Shown: positions 1-10,923 of the stretch, piece after piece
Numbering within the stretch: the first letter of the stretch is position 1
Layout of the letters: the number at the start of each line of letters is the position of its first letter
NCBI GenBank assembly: GCA_000745135.1
Contig: JQNH01000001.1
Location: 2,604,001 to 2,668,000, forward strand
Length of the DNA stretch: 64,000 nucleotides
Direction of reading: 5' to 3'
From: Rhizobiales bacterium YIM 77505
Lineage (GTDB): Bacteria; Pseudomonadota; Alphaproteobacteria; Rhizobiales; Beijerinckiaceae
Translations under genes and position numbers: made by a program
The notes under the pieces: generated by a model
Databases searched by the model: none
Told to the model about the DNA's origin: nothing
The model's input: the letters and a program-made list of their open reading frames with translations, nothing else

Positions 1-108
1 CGGGCCTGCGTAGTCTCACGCCCACCTCAAGCCTGCTCGAGGCGTGTGGGCAGAAACGTCTGCGCTTGCAGGGTGAATGACCCTGACCGGACGACGCCGT
101 AAGGCCGT

Positions 109-669
109 TCACGCCGGCCGATGGCGGCCAAAGACGACCTTCGTTTCTCCGTAGTCGCGACGCTCAAGCTCCTCGAAACCCTCGGGCAGCGGCACCTGCG
201 CCCCGTGTGCCTCCTCCACCACGACGAGGGCGTTCGGGGCGAGCCACCCGCCCGCCGCGCAGGAGGCGAGCGCCCGTGGAGCAAGCTCCCGGCCATAAGG
301 GGGGTCGCAGAAGACCAGCGAGAAGGGCTCGTTCGGATGGGCCGGACCCATGCGAGTGGCGTCGCGCCGAAAAATGCGCGCCTGCCCGCCGAGCCCCAGC
401 GCCTCCACATTGGCGCGCAGGAGGCCGCGCGCCTCGGCGCTCTCGTCCACGAACAGGGCGAAGGCAGCCCCGCGCGAGAGCGCCTCAATCCCCATGGCGC
501 CCGTGCCTGCGAAAAGGTCGATCACGCGCGCACCCGCGACGGGATCGTCATAGGCATGGGCGAGGATGTTGAAGATGGTCTCGCGCAGGCGGTCCGAGGT
601 GGGACGAATGGCGTCCGAGCGCGGTCCCGCGAGGCTGCGACCGCGTAGACGTCCGCCGACGATCCGCAT
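109..669 (-). CDS. rsmD: 16S rRNA (guanine966-N2)-methyltransferase RsmD
   Basis: Cytoplasmic enzyme that methylates N2 of G966 (E. coli numbering) of 16S rRNA with S-adenosylmethionine. The 186-residue product has the normal family length, starts with the typical MRIVGGRLRG, and carries the SAM-binding motif DLFAGTGAMG at residues 51-60 and the catalytic DPPY motif at 122-125. It lies 12 bases downstream of the stop of the pseudouridine synthase gene on the same strand, so the two are probably one rRNA-modification operon, an arrangement common in alphaproteobacteria. The start is the only good ATG before the conserved N-terminus. Confidence 0.95.
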   Translation of the reverse strand: MRIVGGRLRGRSLAGPRSDAIRPTSDRLRETIFNILAHAYDDPVAGARVIDLFAGTGAMGIEALSRGAAFALFVDESAEARGLLRANVEALGLGGQARIFRRDATRMGPAHPNEPFSLVFCDPPYGRELAPRALASCAAGGWLAPNALVVVEEAHGAQVPLPEGFEELERRDYGETKVVFGRHRPA

Positions 670-681
670 GAGGCGTACCCT

Positions 682-2157
682 TTAAGACCGCCGCCCGCGC
701 GGCGGTCCCTTGCCGCCCCCACGCGGAGGTCCCTTCCAGGGTCCGCCCTTGTCGGAGGAACGACCACCCTTTCCCGGGGGCCCCCTGCGGGGTCCTGCGC
801 TTGGAGGGCGTTGATGCTGATCACGCGGCCTCTCCGGCCGGCGGCGCAGCGGCGCCTCGCCGCGGCTTTCGTGGTCCATCTCCTTGCGCCTGTCGCCGGA
901 CGCCACCGTCCTGCGACGGTCCGGGCGCGCGCCCCGAGTCTTTGCAGGAGGATGGGCATCGCTCGATCGCCGGGGCTTCCGGTCCGGCCGCGCCCCTGGC
1001 GTCGGCTCCCCGATGAGGCGCTCCACGACCACCTTGCGGCCCTGCGTCTCGATCGCGCCGACCCGCTCCCGCGGGCGTTGTCCGGCTGCCGCCCGCTCCG
1101 CCTTGGGATCGGCGCCGCGGCGGGGGGGCTTGCCGCGGCGCGGATGCTCGCCCGCCTCTTCGGCCCGCCACACGGTGCCGTGGCGGAGCCCGCCCGGCTC
1201 GCGCGCCGGCGCGCCGACGGGTCGGCCCCGCGCTGCCGCAGGGCCGCGCTCGCGTGGCCGGGTGCGATCTGGGGTCAGGCCGCGCGGGGACTGCTTCAGG
1301 CCGTGCCGCTCGCGGTCGACCCGCTTTGGCGGGCCGAAGGGGGCAATGGGCTGCCGCACGGGGCTCTCGAAGTCGACCCCCGCCTCAGCCGCGAGCTTGG
1401 GACCGAGCTGCTCCTTCAACACCTTCGTGCGCACCTCCTCGACGAGCCCAGGTTCGAGGTCGCCGAGCTGGAACGGCCCGAAGGAAAGGCGGATCAGCCG
1501 GTTCACCTGAAGCCCGAGATGCTCGAGGATCCGCTTGATCTCCCGGTTCTTGCCCTCGCGCAGGCCCATGGTGAGCCAGACGTTGTCGCCCTGTACCCGG
1601 TCGAGGGTCGCCTCGATCGGGCCGTACTCCATGCCGTCGATGGTGATGCCGTTCCGCAGCTTGTCGAGGTCGGCCTGGGCGATGTCCCCGTGCGCGCGCA
1701 CCTTGTAGCGGCGCAGCCACCCGGTATCGGGATGGGCGATGACTTTGGCGAGCCCGCCGTCGTTGGTGAGGAGGAGTAGCCCTTCGGTGTTGATGTCGAG
1801 CCGGCCGATTGCGACCACCCGGGGCATGTCCTCGGGCAGGCTTTCGAAAACCGTCGGCCGACCCTCCGGGTCCCGGGCCGTGGTCACAAGGCCGCGGGGC
1901 TTGTGGTAGAGCCAGAGCCGCGTGCGCTCCCTCTCCGGCAGCGGCTCGCCGTCGACGGTGATGCGGTCGCCCGGCTTCACATTGACGGCGGGCGAGGTCA
2001 GCACCTCCCCGTTGAGGGTGACGCGCCCTGCCGCGATCATCGCCTCGGCCTCGCGGCGCGAGGCGACGCCGGCGCGGGCGATCGCCTTGGCAATGCGCTC
2101 TTCCGCCGGCTCACCATCATCGCGTGGAGGCCGGTCTGTTTTGTTGTCGTTGGTCAT
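682..2157 (-). CDS. rluB: RluB/RsuA-type rRNA pseudouridine synthase with long basic tail
   Basis: Isomerises a uridine in rRNA to pseudouridine; the RluB-type enzymes act on the 23S peptidyl transferase centre. Residues about 20-65 are an S4 RNA-binding domain and about 80-250 the catalytic domain, with the catalytic Asp121 in GRLDINTEGL. From about residue 262 to the end at 491 the protein is a 230-residue Arg/Gly/Pro/Lys-rich tail, presumably disordered and RNA-binding; E. coli RluB has only a short one. The frame stays open upstream of 2157, but that part overlaps tadA and has no homologous look; MTNDNKTD is the sensible start. RluB versus RsuA/RluE specificity is not decided from sequence. 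Probably co-transcribed with rsmD. Confidence 0.88.
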   Translation of the reverse strand: MTNDNKTDRPPRDDGEPAEERIAKAIARAGVASRREAEAMIAAGRVTLNGEVLTSPAVNVKPGDRITVDGEPLPERERTRLWLYHKPRGLVTTARDPEGRPTVFESLPEDMPRVVAIGRLDINTEGLLLLTNDGGLAKVIAHPDTGWLRRYKVRAHGDIAQADLDKLRNGITIDGMEYGPIEATLDRVQGDNVWLTMGLREGKNREIKRILEHLGLQVNRLIRLSFGPFQLGDLEPGLVEEVRTKVLKEQLGPKLAAEAGVDFESPVRQPIAPFGPPKRVDRERHGLKQSPRGLTPDRTRPRERGPAAARGRPVGAPAREPGGLRHGTVWRAEEAGEHPRRGKPPRRGADPKAERAAAGQRPRERVGAIETQGRKVVVERLIGEPTPGARPDRKPRRSSDAHPPAKTRGARPDRRRTVASGDRRKEMDHESRGEAPLRRRPERPRDQHQRPPSAGPRRGPPGKGGRSSDKGGPWKGPPRGGGKGPPRGRRS

Positions 2158-2204
2158 GCGCCGCTGATACCAGAGCCGACACCGGGATGCGAGCGGAGGA
2201 CACA

Positions 2205-2663
2205 GTGGCCTTGAGGCTTGATGCCATGGGGCTGGCCCTCGCGGAGGCGCGGATCGCTGCCGCAGAGGGCGAGACGCCGGTTGGCGCCGTGGTCGTGAAG
2301 GACGGGGCCGTGATCGCCACGGCCCGCAACCGGCCCCGCGCGTTGAAGGATCCGACGGCTCATGCCGAGATGCTTGCCATTCGTCAGGCCTGCGCGGCCA
2401 TCGGCAATGAGCGCCTGAACGGGTGCGATCTTTATGTGACGCTCGAGCCCTGCGCCATGTGCGCGGCGGCCATCTCGTTCGCGCGCATCCGCCGGCTCTA
2501 TTTCGGCGCCTCGGACCCGAAGGGCGGCGCCGTCGAGAACGGCCCGCGCTTCTTCGCGCAGGCGACCTGCCACCACGCGCCGGAGGTCTATGGCGGCATC
2601 CGCGAGAGCGAAGCGGCCGCCCTGCTGCGCGAATTCTTCGCCGAACGGCGCGCTCGGGGATGA
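2205..2663 (+). CDS. tadA: tRNA adenosine(34) deaminase TadA
   Basis: Deaminates A34 to inosine in the tRNA-Arg(ACG) anticodon; essential and cytoplasmic. The 152-residue product has the zinc and catalytic motifs of the cytidine deaminase fold: HAE with His53 and Glu55, and PCAMC with Cys83 and Cys86. The C-terminal half (FGASDPKGGAV, TCHH) reads like rhizobial TadA. The GTG at 2205 is chosen because GGAGGA at 2195-2200 stands 4 bases before it; an in-frame ATG at 2187 would add 6 residues and has no such site. It is divergent from the pseudouridine synthase gene, whose start lies 47 bases away, so the two promoters must overlap or lie close together. Confidence 0.93.
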   Translation: MALRLDAMGLALAEARIAAAEGETPVGAVVVKDGAVIATARNRPRALKDPTAHAEMLAIRQACAAIGNERLNGCDLYVTLEPCAMCAAAISFARIRRLYFGASDPKGGAVENGPRFFAQATCHHAPEVYGGIRESEAAALLREFFAERRARG

Positions 2664-2843
2664 GCGTCGCGAGGCACATGCGTTGATCGGCGCCGAAAGA
2701 GCGGCCGCTGGAAGCCAGCACGTTCATCCGCAAGCGCATTCCCGGCTCCCACGCTTCACCGAAGGAACACTGGCGCGAGAGCGAAAGCTGTTGCAAGACG
2801 AGCGCCGTGCCAGCCCCACCCGATGCCAGCCGGGAGAATGATC

Positions 2844-4703
2844 ATGGACTCCCTTACCCTCGCTGCGGATTTCCCCGCTGTCACGCGCGAGCAGTGGCGC
2901 GCCCTGGTCGATGGCGTGCTGAAGGGCGCCGATTTCGAGAAGAGGCTGGTCTCCCGCACCTATGACGGCATCCGCATCGAGCCGCTCTACGACAAGGCCG
3001 AGCCTGCCCCGCAGCCCTGGCGCGAGAGCCGGGGGCGCTGGCGGGTGGCGCAGCGCCTCGACCATCCCGATCCGAAGGCCGCGAACGAGCTGGCGCTGTC
3101 CGATCTGGCCGGCGGCGCGGATTCGCTGACCCTCGTGTGGAGCGGCGCCCCGAGCGCCCGCGGGTTCGGACTTGTTGCGCGCAGCGTCGACGATCTCGAC
3201 GCGGCGCTGTCCGGCGTCATGCTCGATCTCGTCCATGTCCGGCTCGAGGCCGCGGGCCGCGGCCGGCAGGCGGCAGCCTTGTTCGTCGCCCTTGCCGAGC
3301 GGCGCGGCCACAGGCTTTCGGATCTCTCGGTCGATCTCGGCCTCGATCCGATCGGCGCGATGGCTGCAACCGGCGCCCTCTCGGCGCCCTGGGAAACAGT
3401 CGCCGCCCGCTGCGCCGAGACCCTGACGGGTCTTGCCGCAAGCGGCTTTGCCGGCCGGGCCTTCCTCGCCGACGGGCGGCCTTATCATGAGGCCGGCGGC
3501 AGCGAGGCGCAGGAGCTTGCCGGCGTGCTGGGGACGGGGGTGGCCTATCTGCGGGCGCTCGCGGCCGGAGGCCACGACCTCGAGGCTGCCCGGGGCGCGC
3601 TCGCCTTCCTCCTCGCCGCCGACGCCGACGAATTCCTGACGGTGGCCAAGTTCAGGGCCTTGCGGCGCCTGTGGGCGCGGATCGAGGAGGCCTGCGGCCT
3701 CGAGGCGAAACCCATTCGCCTGTACGCGGAAACCGCCTGGCGCATGACCACGCGGCGCGACCCCTGGGTCAACATGCTGCGCGGCACCATCGCGGCGTTC
3801 TCGGCCGGCATCGGCGGGGCCGATGCCATCACCGTGCTGCCCTTCACGGCGGCGCTGGGCCTGCCGGATGCGTTCGCCCGCCGCGTGGCGCGCAACGCCC
3901 AGCTCATCCTTCTCGAAGAGGCGCATGTGGCCCGGGTCGCCGACCCGGTTTCGGGCGCAGGCGGCTTCGAGGCGCTCACGGAAGCCTTGTGCGAGACCGC
4001 ATGGCGCCTGTTCCAGGAGATCGAGGCCGAGGGCGGCATCGTCGAGAGTTTGAGGCGCGGCGCGCTGCAGAAGCGCATCGCCGCCGTGCGCGCCGAGCGC
4101 GAGCGCGCCATCGCCACCCGCCGCGACCCGATCACCGGCGTGAGCGAGTTCCCGGACATCCGCGAGGCGCCGGTGTCGGTCCTTCTCCCCTTCCCCTCAA
4201 CGGGAGGGCCGTCGCATGCAACCGCCGGTGGCGAGCCGGTGACGGTTGCGCCTCTCCCGTCGTTCCGCGCATCGGAGGCCTTCGAGCAGCTGCGCGACCG
4301 ATCCGACGCCCGTCTTGCGGCGACGGGCATGCGCCCGCGCGTGTTCCTCGCCAATCTCGGAACGCCCGCCGCGTTCACGGCCCGCGCCACCTTCGCGAAG
4401 AACTTCTTCGAGGCGGGCGGGATCGAGGCGATCGGCAACGACGGCTTTCCCTCGCTCGACGACATGGTCGCCGCCTTCCGCGCTTCGGGCGCGCGGCTCG
4501 CATGCCTGTGCTCCTCGGACGAGGTCTATGGCGCTGAGGCCGCGGCGGCAGCAGACGCGCTCAAAGCGGCGGGGGCCGCGCGGCTATGCCTTGCCGGGCG
4601 GCCGGCCGAGCTGAAGGAAAGGCTGCAAGAAGCGGGCGTCGATACCTTCATCTTCGTCGGCTGCGACGCGGTCCAGATCCTCCGGTCGCTCTACGAAGAG
4701 TAA
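2844..4703 (+). CDS. mutA: methylmalonyl-CoA mutase small (beta) subunit
   Basis: Non-catalytic partner of the B12-dependent mutase that interconverts methylmalonyl-CoA and succinyl-CoA in propionate metabolism. The 619-residue protein has the mutase barrel-like N-terminal part (for example ETAWRMTTRRDPWVNMLRG) and a degenerate C-terminal cobalamin-type domain without the DxHxxG ligand, as usual for MutA. The start at 2844 is preferred over 2823 and 2838 because GGGAG at 2832-2836 is 7 bases before it. Around residues 448-466 a Pro/Gly-rich stretch (LLPFPSTGGPSHATAGGE) looks like a loop insertion. The partner mutB lies 3.1 kb downstream instead of adjacent. Confidence 0.93.
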   Translation: MDSLTLAADFPAVTREQWRALVDGVLKGADFEKRLVSRTYDGIRIEPLYDKAEPAPQPWRESRGRWRVAQRLDHPDPKAANELALSDLAGGADSLTLVWSGAPSARGFGLVARSVDDLDAALSGVMLDLVHVRLEAAGRGRQAAALFVALAERRGHRLSDLSVDLGLDPIGAMAATGALSAPWETVAARCAETLTGLAASGFAGRAFLADGRPYHEAGGSEAQELAGVLGTGVAYLRALAAGGHDLEAARGALAFLLAADADEFLTVAKFRALRRLWARIEEACGLEAKPIRLYAETAWRMTTRRDPWVNMLRGTIAAFSAGIGGADAITVLPFTAALGLPDAFARRVARNAQLILLEEAHVARVADPVSGAGGFEALTEALCETAWRLFQEIEAEGGIVESLRRGALQKRIAAVRAERERAIATRRDPITGVSEFPDIREAPVSVLLPFPSTGGPSHATAGGEPVTVAPLPSFRASEAFEQLRDRSDARLAATGMRPRVFLANLGTPAAFTARATFAKNFFEAGGIEAIGNDGFPSLDDMVAAFRASGARLACLCSSDEVYGAEAAAAADALKAAGAARLCLAGRPAELKERLQEAGVDTFIFVGCDAVQILRSLYEE

Positions 4704-4719
4704 CGTGGCTGGGATCGGC

Positions 4720-4736
4720 AGCTGGCGTCCCCAGCT
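4720..4736 (+). other. hairpin downstream of mutA
   Basis: Inverted repeat AGCTGG-CGTCC-CCAGCT starting 17 bases after the mutA stop. No T-run follows, so it is at best a weak or factor-dependent terminator. In the remaining bases up to 5019 I see no gene; the stretch is less GC-rich than its surroundings and probably carries the promoter of the next gene. Confidence 0.3.
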
Positions 4737-5019
4737 AAGTATCACGCCACCTCTTGCCTTCATCAGGACAGACGTATCCGGGGCCGTTTCAGCGTTCTTG
4801 GATAGGTGCATCTTCCGTTCGATTTTTCCCTATGGCTTCGCTTGCTTTTGCCCGTTGGGCCATCATTTAAGGGATCCTTGATCGCACGCTGCGGCAAGGA
4901 CCAAACTTGCCAAGTCGGCACCAGAATCCGGCCGCAAGATCGTACCATTTGCACCTGAAGACGCTATCCCGGCGAAGGCGGCTGGCGCTGCCCTGCGCCC
5001 TGAGGAGGAAAACTCGACG

Positions 5020-5412
5020 ATGACATTGCTTGCTCGCGCTCTCGCCATCGCTGCCGCCACCGCGGCGGGAACCTTGACCGCGGCCGCTGCCGAGGATGCC
5101 TTCGACGGCCGATGGTCGGTGCAGATGGTGACCGATTCCGGCCTCTGCGACCGCAGCTACAGCTACGCGATCGCGGTCGACGACGGGCGGGTGCGTTACC
5201 TGCCGGAGCCCGGCGACACGCCGCCGAGCGTCTCCGGCCAGGTGGCTGCGAACGGGTCGGTCAGCCTCGGCATCCGCAAGGGCATCGCCCATGTGAATGC
5301 GGCCGGGCGCCTGTCCGGCACGTCCGGCTCCGGCACTTGGCGGCTTGGCATGCTCGGCTGCTCGGGGCGGTGGACGGCCCGGAAAAGCGGCACCCTCCAG
5401 GCCTCGCGCTGA
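5020..5412 (+). CDS. small secreted protein, first of two tandem paralogues
   Basis: 130 residues with a Sec-type signal peptide (hydrophobic Ala-rich stretch, cleavage probably around residue 24 after AAAAE). The mature part begins DAFDGRWSV and has two conserved cysteines, in LCDRSYSYA and GCSGRW, that could form a disulfide. Periodic Gly/Ser-rich strands suggest a small beta-rich periplasmic fold. It is clearly related to the next gene (shared FDGRWSV, CDR.Y.YA, GRVRY, GRLSG, GSGTW, CSG.W). GAGGAGG at 5002-5008 precedes the ATG. Similar proteins in this order are usually annotated hypothetical; I cannot assign a function. Confidence 0.75.
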   Translation: MTLLARALAIAAATAAGTLTAAAAEDAFDGRWSVQMVTDSGLCDRSYSYAIAVDDGRVRYLPEPGDTPPSVSGQVAANGSVSLGIRKGIAHVNAAGRLSGTSGSGTWRLGMLGCSGRWTARKSGTLQASR

Positions 5413-5464
5413 ACCTTTGCGGCTCCCGGGAATTCTTCCACAGGATCGAGGGAGCCTTGATGAG

Positions 5465-5845
5465 ATGCGATACGAAGCCTTGCTGACCGTGTGTGTGGCG
5501 GTGAGTCTCGCGAGCGGGCAGGCTCACGCCCAGGCCCGGGTCGAGAGCCAGGCTTTCGATGGCCGCTGGAGCGTTGAAGTCATCACGCAAAGAGGCGATT
5601 GCGACCGCGCCTACCGCTACGCGGTCGCCGTCGAGAACGGCCGCGTCCGCTATGCGGGACCCGAGGACTTCGCCGTCAGCGGAACCGTGTCCGCCAACGG
5701 CGCCGTCCGGGGCGTCATTTCCCGCGGCAACGACCGCGCCAACGTGTCCGGGCGCCTGTCCGGCAATCACGGCTCGGGCACCTGGACGGCTGCCGGCGGC
5801 TCGCGCAACTGCTCGGGTGTCTGGAGCGCCGACAAACGGGGGTGA
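5465..5845 (+). CDS. small secreted protein, second of two tandem paralogues
   Basis: 126 residues with a signal peptide ending near AHAQA and a mature domain starting QAFDGRWSVEV. It aligns over its whole mature length with the product of the gene 52 bases upstream, keeping both cysteines (DCDRAYRYA and NCSGVW). The pair is a local duplication on the same strand and probably one transcript. An ATG at 5460 is out of frame; the ATG at 5465 is the only start that gives a proper signal peptide. Function unknown; the chemoreceptor gene follows 95 bases downstream on the same strand, which may be coincidence. Confidence 0.72.
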   Translation: MRYEALLTVCVAVSLASGQAHAQARVESQAFDGRWSVEVITQRGDCDRAYRYAVAVENGRVRYAGPEDFAVSGTVSANGAVRGVISRGNDRANVSGRLSGNHGSGTWTAAGGSRNCSGVWSADKRG

Positions 5846-5914
5846 CCGCCAGTCTTGCGGTCGTCGCGCGAGGTAGATCGCGCTTAACCGAGCCTTAAAG
5901 TCCGGCAAATACCG

Positions 5915-5942
5915 ATGTCGCCACGTTTTCAGGTGGCGACAT
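5915..5942 (+). promoter_or_regulatory. perfect inverted repeat covering the first start codon of the chemoreceptor gene
   Basis: ATGTCGCCAC (5915-5924) and GTGGCGACAT (5933-5942) are exact reverse complements separated by the 8-base loop GTTTTCAG. The right arm includes the A and T of the ATG at 5941. In RNA this would be a stable 10-bp stem able to hide that start; in DNA it could be an operator. Confidence 0.6.
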
Positions 5943-7653
5943 GCTTATGAACCTCAACAATACGTCCGTCCTTGGCGCCCTGCGCAATGTCGCGGGACGC
6001 TTCTACCTTGTGGTCGGGGCAGCGATCCTTGCCCTGATCAGCCTCGCGCTCGTAGGTAGCATGATGATCGCGGACATCCTCCACGAGCATAAGCGCGGGG
6101 AGCTTCGCGCGCTGACGGAGAGCGCGCACAGCGTCATCAAGCATTTCCACGCCCTCTCGGCCCGCGGCGAGATGCCGGAGGCGGAGGCGAAGAAGCGCGC
6201 CATCGAGGCGCTGCGGCCGATGCGCTATGCCGGCAACGAGTACTTCTTCATTCACGGCTACGACCTCGTCACCGTGATGCACCCGATCAACCCTTCCATG
6301 GAGGGCAAGAGCCAGGCGGGGCTCAAGGACCATACGGGGCGGGCGATCGTTCAGGAGATCGCCCAGATCGCCAAAGGAGGTGGCGGCTTCTTCCTCTATG
6401 GCTGGCCCAAGAAGCCGGGAGACGCGCAGCTCCATCCAAAGCTCGCTTACGCTGCCGGATTCGATCCCTGGGGCTGGTTCGTCGGAACCGGGGTCTTCAT
6501 CGACGATATCGAGGCCATCATCGCGCAGCGCCGGACGGTTTTCCTGATGGGCGTTGGCGCCGCGGGGATCACGCTGTTCGTGATCGCCTTCTTCCTCGGG
6601 CGCAGCGTCTCGCAGCCCCTCAACCGGCTCTCCTCCAGCATGGAGGCGCTGGCGGCCGAACGGCTCGACGTGGCGATCGAGGGCGCCCATCGCCGCGACG
6701 AGATCGGGACCATGGCCCGCGCCGTCGAGGTGTTCAAGCAGGCCCTCATCGCCAAGAAGCAGGCCGACGCGCAGATGGCGGCGGAAGCCGACGCCAAGGC
6801 TCGCCGGGCCGAAAAGCTCGATGCGCTGGCGCGCAGCTTCGAGCGCAACGTCCTGGCCCTGACGCAAGGCCTCTCCTCTGCGGCCTCCCAGATGGAGGCG
6901 ACGGCGCAGACCATGGCGTCGACGGCGGAGCGCGCCAATCAGCAATCGGAAGTGGTGGCCCATGCGGCCGCCAGTACCTCGGGCAACGTCAACAGCGTCG
7001 CGGCCGCAACCGAAGAGCTCTCCGCCTCCGTGCGCGAGATCGCCCAGCAGGTCTCCCAGTCGGCCAAGATCGCCGATCGGGCGGTGGAGGACACCAAGAA
7101 GACCGACGCCGCCGTACAGGCGCTGTCCGCCGGCGCGCAGAAGATCGGCGATGTCATCTCCCTCATCAACGGCATCGCGGCGCAGACCAACCTTCTCGCG
7201 CTCAACGCCACCATCGAGGCCGCGCGGGCGGGCGAGGCCGGCAAAGGCTTCGCGGTCGTCGCCGCCGAGGTGAAGACGCTCGCCGGCCAGACCACCAAGG
7301 CGACGGAGGAGATCGCCGCCCAGGTGACGGAGATCCAGGAGACGACCCGCGGCGTCGTCAGCGCGGTGCAGCAGATCCGCGCCGTCATTGCCGAGATGTC
7401 GGCCATCTCCACCGGCATCGCCGCGGCCATGGAGGAGCAGGGCGCGGCGACCGAGGAGATCGCCCGCAGCGTCCAGAACGCGGCGCGCGGCACCGACGAG
7501 GTGACGAGCAGCATCGGCGAGGTCCGCCGCGGCGCCGGCGACACGGGCGTCGCCGCGGCCCAAGTCCTGAGCGCCGCCAAGGAACTCGCCCGCTATTCGA
7601 CGGACCTGCGGCGCGAGGTGGACGACTTCCTCGGCAGCGTCAAGGCGGCCTGA
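5941..7653 (+). CDS. methyl-accepting chemotaxis protein with a Cache sensor domain
   Basis: Inner-membrane chemoreceptor of 570 residues. Order: first membrane helix about 18-40, periplasmic single-Cache-type domain about 45-190 ([31 protein letters not shown]), second membrane helix about 198-218, HAMP about 219-270, and a long signalling domain about 300-560 with the hairpin tip [20 protein letters not shown]. It would control CheA kinase activity; the ligand is not predictable, though small organic acids are frequent for such Cache domains. No CheR-docking pentapeptide at the C-terminus and no che genes adjacent, so it is an orphan receptor here. A second ATG at 5947 (MNLNN) is possible, since the first lies in a hairpin and neither has a clear ribosome site. 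Confidence 0.93.
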   Translation: MLMNLNNTSVLGALRNVAGRFYLVVGAAILALISLALVGSMMIADILHEHKRGELRALTESAHSVIKHFHALSARGEMPEAEAKKRAIEALRPMRYAGNEYFFIHGYDLVTVMHPINPSMEGKSQAGLKDHTGRAIVQEIAQIAKGGGGFFLYGWPKKPGDAQLHPKLAYAAGFDPWGWFVGTGVFIDDIEAIIAQRRTVFLMGVGAAGITLFVIAFFLGRSVSQPLNRLSSSMEALAAERLDVAIEGAHRRDEIGTMARAVEVFKQALIAKKQADAQMAAEADAKARRAEKLDALARSFERNVLALTQGLSSAASQMEATAQTMASTAERANQQSEVVAHAAASTSGNVNSVAAATEELSASVREIAQQVSQSAKIADRAVEDTKKTDAAVQALSAGAQKIGDVISLINGIAAQTNLLALNATIEAARAGEAGKGFAVVAAEVKTLAGQTTKATEEIAAQVTEIQETTRGVVSAVQQIRAVIAEMSAISTGIAAAMEEQGAATEEIARSVQNAARGTDEVTSSIGEVRRGAGDTGVAAAQVLSAAKELARYSTDLRREVDDFLGSVKAA

Positions 7654-7702
7654 GCCCCACCCCCAGAAGGGAGGTGCGCCGGCCCTATGCCCTCCCCATC
7701 AG

Positions 7703-7728
7703 GCGTCTCCCGGCCCGCCGGGAGGCGC
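7703..7728 (+). terminator. strong hairpin after the chemoreceptor gene
   Basis: GCGTCTCCCGGC and GCCGGGAGGCGC form a 12-bp stem with one G-U type pair and a 2-base spacer, 49 bases after the chemoreceptor stop. No clear T-run follows (CTTGGCTTTCT), so a terminator role is likely but not certain. Confidence 0.4.
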
Positions 7729-7811
7729 TTGGCTTTCTGATCGTCCCGAGGCTTGCTATCTTGGCGCAAAGCGAGGATGCCTGCCGGCGCCTTCGGCAGA
7801 GACGACAGACC

Positions 7812-10019
<2,208 letters not shown>

Positions 10020-10088
10020 CGCGCCCCGGGCGCTGCCTCTCCTCAAAGGAAAGGTGGGCGGGCGGGGCGGCCTCCGTGCCGGCGCCCT

Positions 10089-10562
10089 TCAGGCGACGGG
10101 CTCAACACCGCGGCGGTCGACTTCCTCCGCCCATTCACTGACCGTCCGTCCATGCACGACCGCATCCGGCGCCACCTCGCGGAGCGGCACCAGCACGAAG
10201 GCGCGCTCGGTCAGACGCGGATGCGGAATGACGAGGTCGGGCTCCTCGATCCGCTCATCGCCATAGGTGAGAATGTCGATGTCGATGGTGCGGGGACCCC
10301 AGCGGATGCGACGCTCGCGGCCGAGATCGGCCTCGATCCGGTGAATGAGTGCGAGAAGCCCGCGGGGCGGAAGCGCCGTCCGTGCCGCGACGCAGATGTT
10401 GAGGAAGTCCGGCTGCTCCTCCAGGCCCCACGGCGCGGTGCGATAGAGCGGCGAGCGGCGCGTGATGCGCACGCCTCCCGCCTCGAGCTGCGCGAGCGCC
10501 TCGGCGATCGCCCGCGCCGGATCGCCGAGATTGCCGCCGAGCCCTAAGAGAACCTCAACCAC
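10089..10562 (-). CDS. folK: 2-amino-4-hydroxy-6-hydroxymethyldihydropteridine pyrophosphokinase
   Basis: Transfers pyrophosphate from ATP to 6-hydroxymethyl-dihydropterin, the step before dihydropteroate synthase in folate synthesis. 157 residues when started at the GTG at 10562 (VVEVLLGLGGNLGD), close to the 159 of E. coli. Motifs: GLGGNLGD, RTAPWG..EQPDFLN and RWGPRTIDIDIL (metal-binding Asp pair). The start overlaps the end of folB by 8 bases, which supports translational coupling; the longer frame reaching 10607 would run deep into folB and is unlikely. Last gene of folP-folB-folK. Confidence 0.93.
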   Translation of the reverse strand: MVEVLLGLGGNLGDPARAIAEALAQLEAGGVRITRRSPLYRTAPWGLEEQPDFLNICVAARTALPPRGLLALIHRIEADLGRERRIRWGPRTIDIDILTYGDERIEEPDLVIPHPRLTERAFVLVPLREVAPDAVVHGRTVSEWAEEVDRRGVEPVA

Positions 10563-10923
10563 GGCGTGTCCGCTCGATGGCGACGGCAACATCAGCGAAC
10601 ACCGCATCGATCGGGGCCGAAGGCTTTCGCACCTCGACCGCCACCCGCTCGATCAGGGGAAAGGCCGCAAGCAGCGCTTGCGCCACCGCTTCCGCGGCCG
10701 CCTCGATAAGATCGTAGCTCCGCTCCGTGAAGGCGGCGCTCGCGCGGGCAATGATCGCGTCGTAGCCCACCGTCTTGCCGAGATCGTCGCTGATCCCCGC
10801 CGGCCGGAGGTCGAGGGCCGCCGAGATGTCGAGAATGAAGCGCTGCCCCAGCGCCTTCTCCTCGGGCGCCACGCCATGCCGCGCGAAAAGCGTCAGGCCT
10901 CTGACGTGGATGCGATCGCTCAT
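10555..10923 (-). CDS. folB: dihydroneopterin aldolase
   Basis: Cleaves 7,8-dihydroneopterin to 6-hydroxymethyl-dihydropterin and glycolaldehyde in folate synthesis. 122 residues, the normal length; begins MSDRIHVRGLTLFARHGVAPEEKALGQ with the usual HGV..EE active-site region, and ends with the PSAPIDAVFADVAVAIER strand typical of the family. Its ATG overlaps the stop of folP by 4 bases (ATGA) and its end overlaps folK by 8 bases, so the three genes are one tightly coupled operon. Confidence 0.94.
   Translation of the reverse strand: MSDRIHVRGLTLFARHGVAPEEKALGQRFILDISAALDLRPAGISDDLGKTVGYDAIIARASAAFTERSYDLIEAAAEAVAQALLAAFPLIERVAVEVRKPSAPIDAVFADVAVAIERTRRG

Noticed and set aside
51-108. Gene at the left edge
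   Set aside because: Only short frames; the small inverted repeats there are too weak to call a terminator.
811-1779. Plus-strand frame opposite the pseudouridine synthase tail
   Set aside because: The minus-strand frame continues from a conserved catalytic domain; the plus frame has no homology. The tail could still be a rare frameshift, but none was detected.
7729-7762. Promoter for mutB (TTGGCT ... CTATCT)
   Set aside because: Spacing of 21 bases is too long for a standard sigma-70 promoter.
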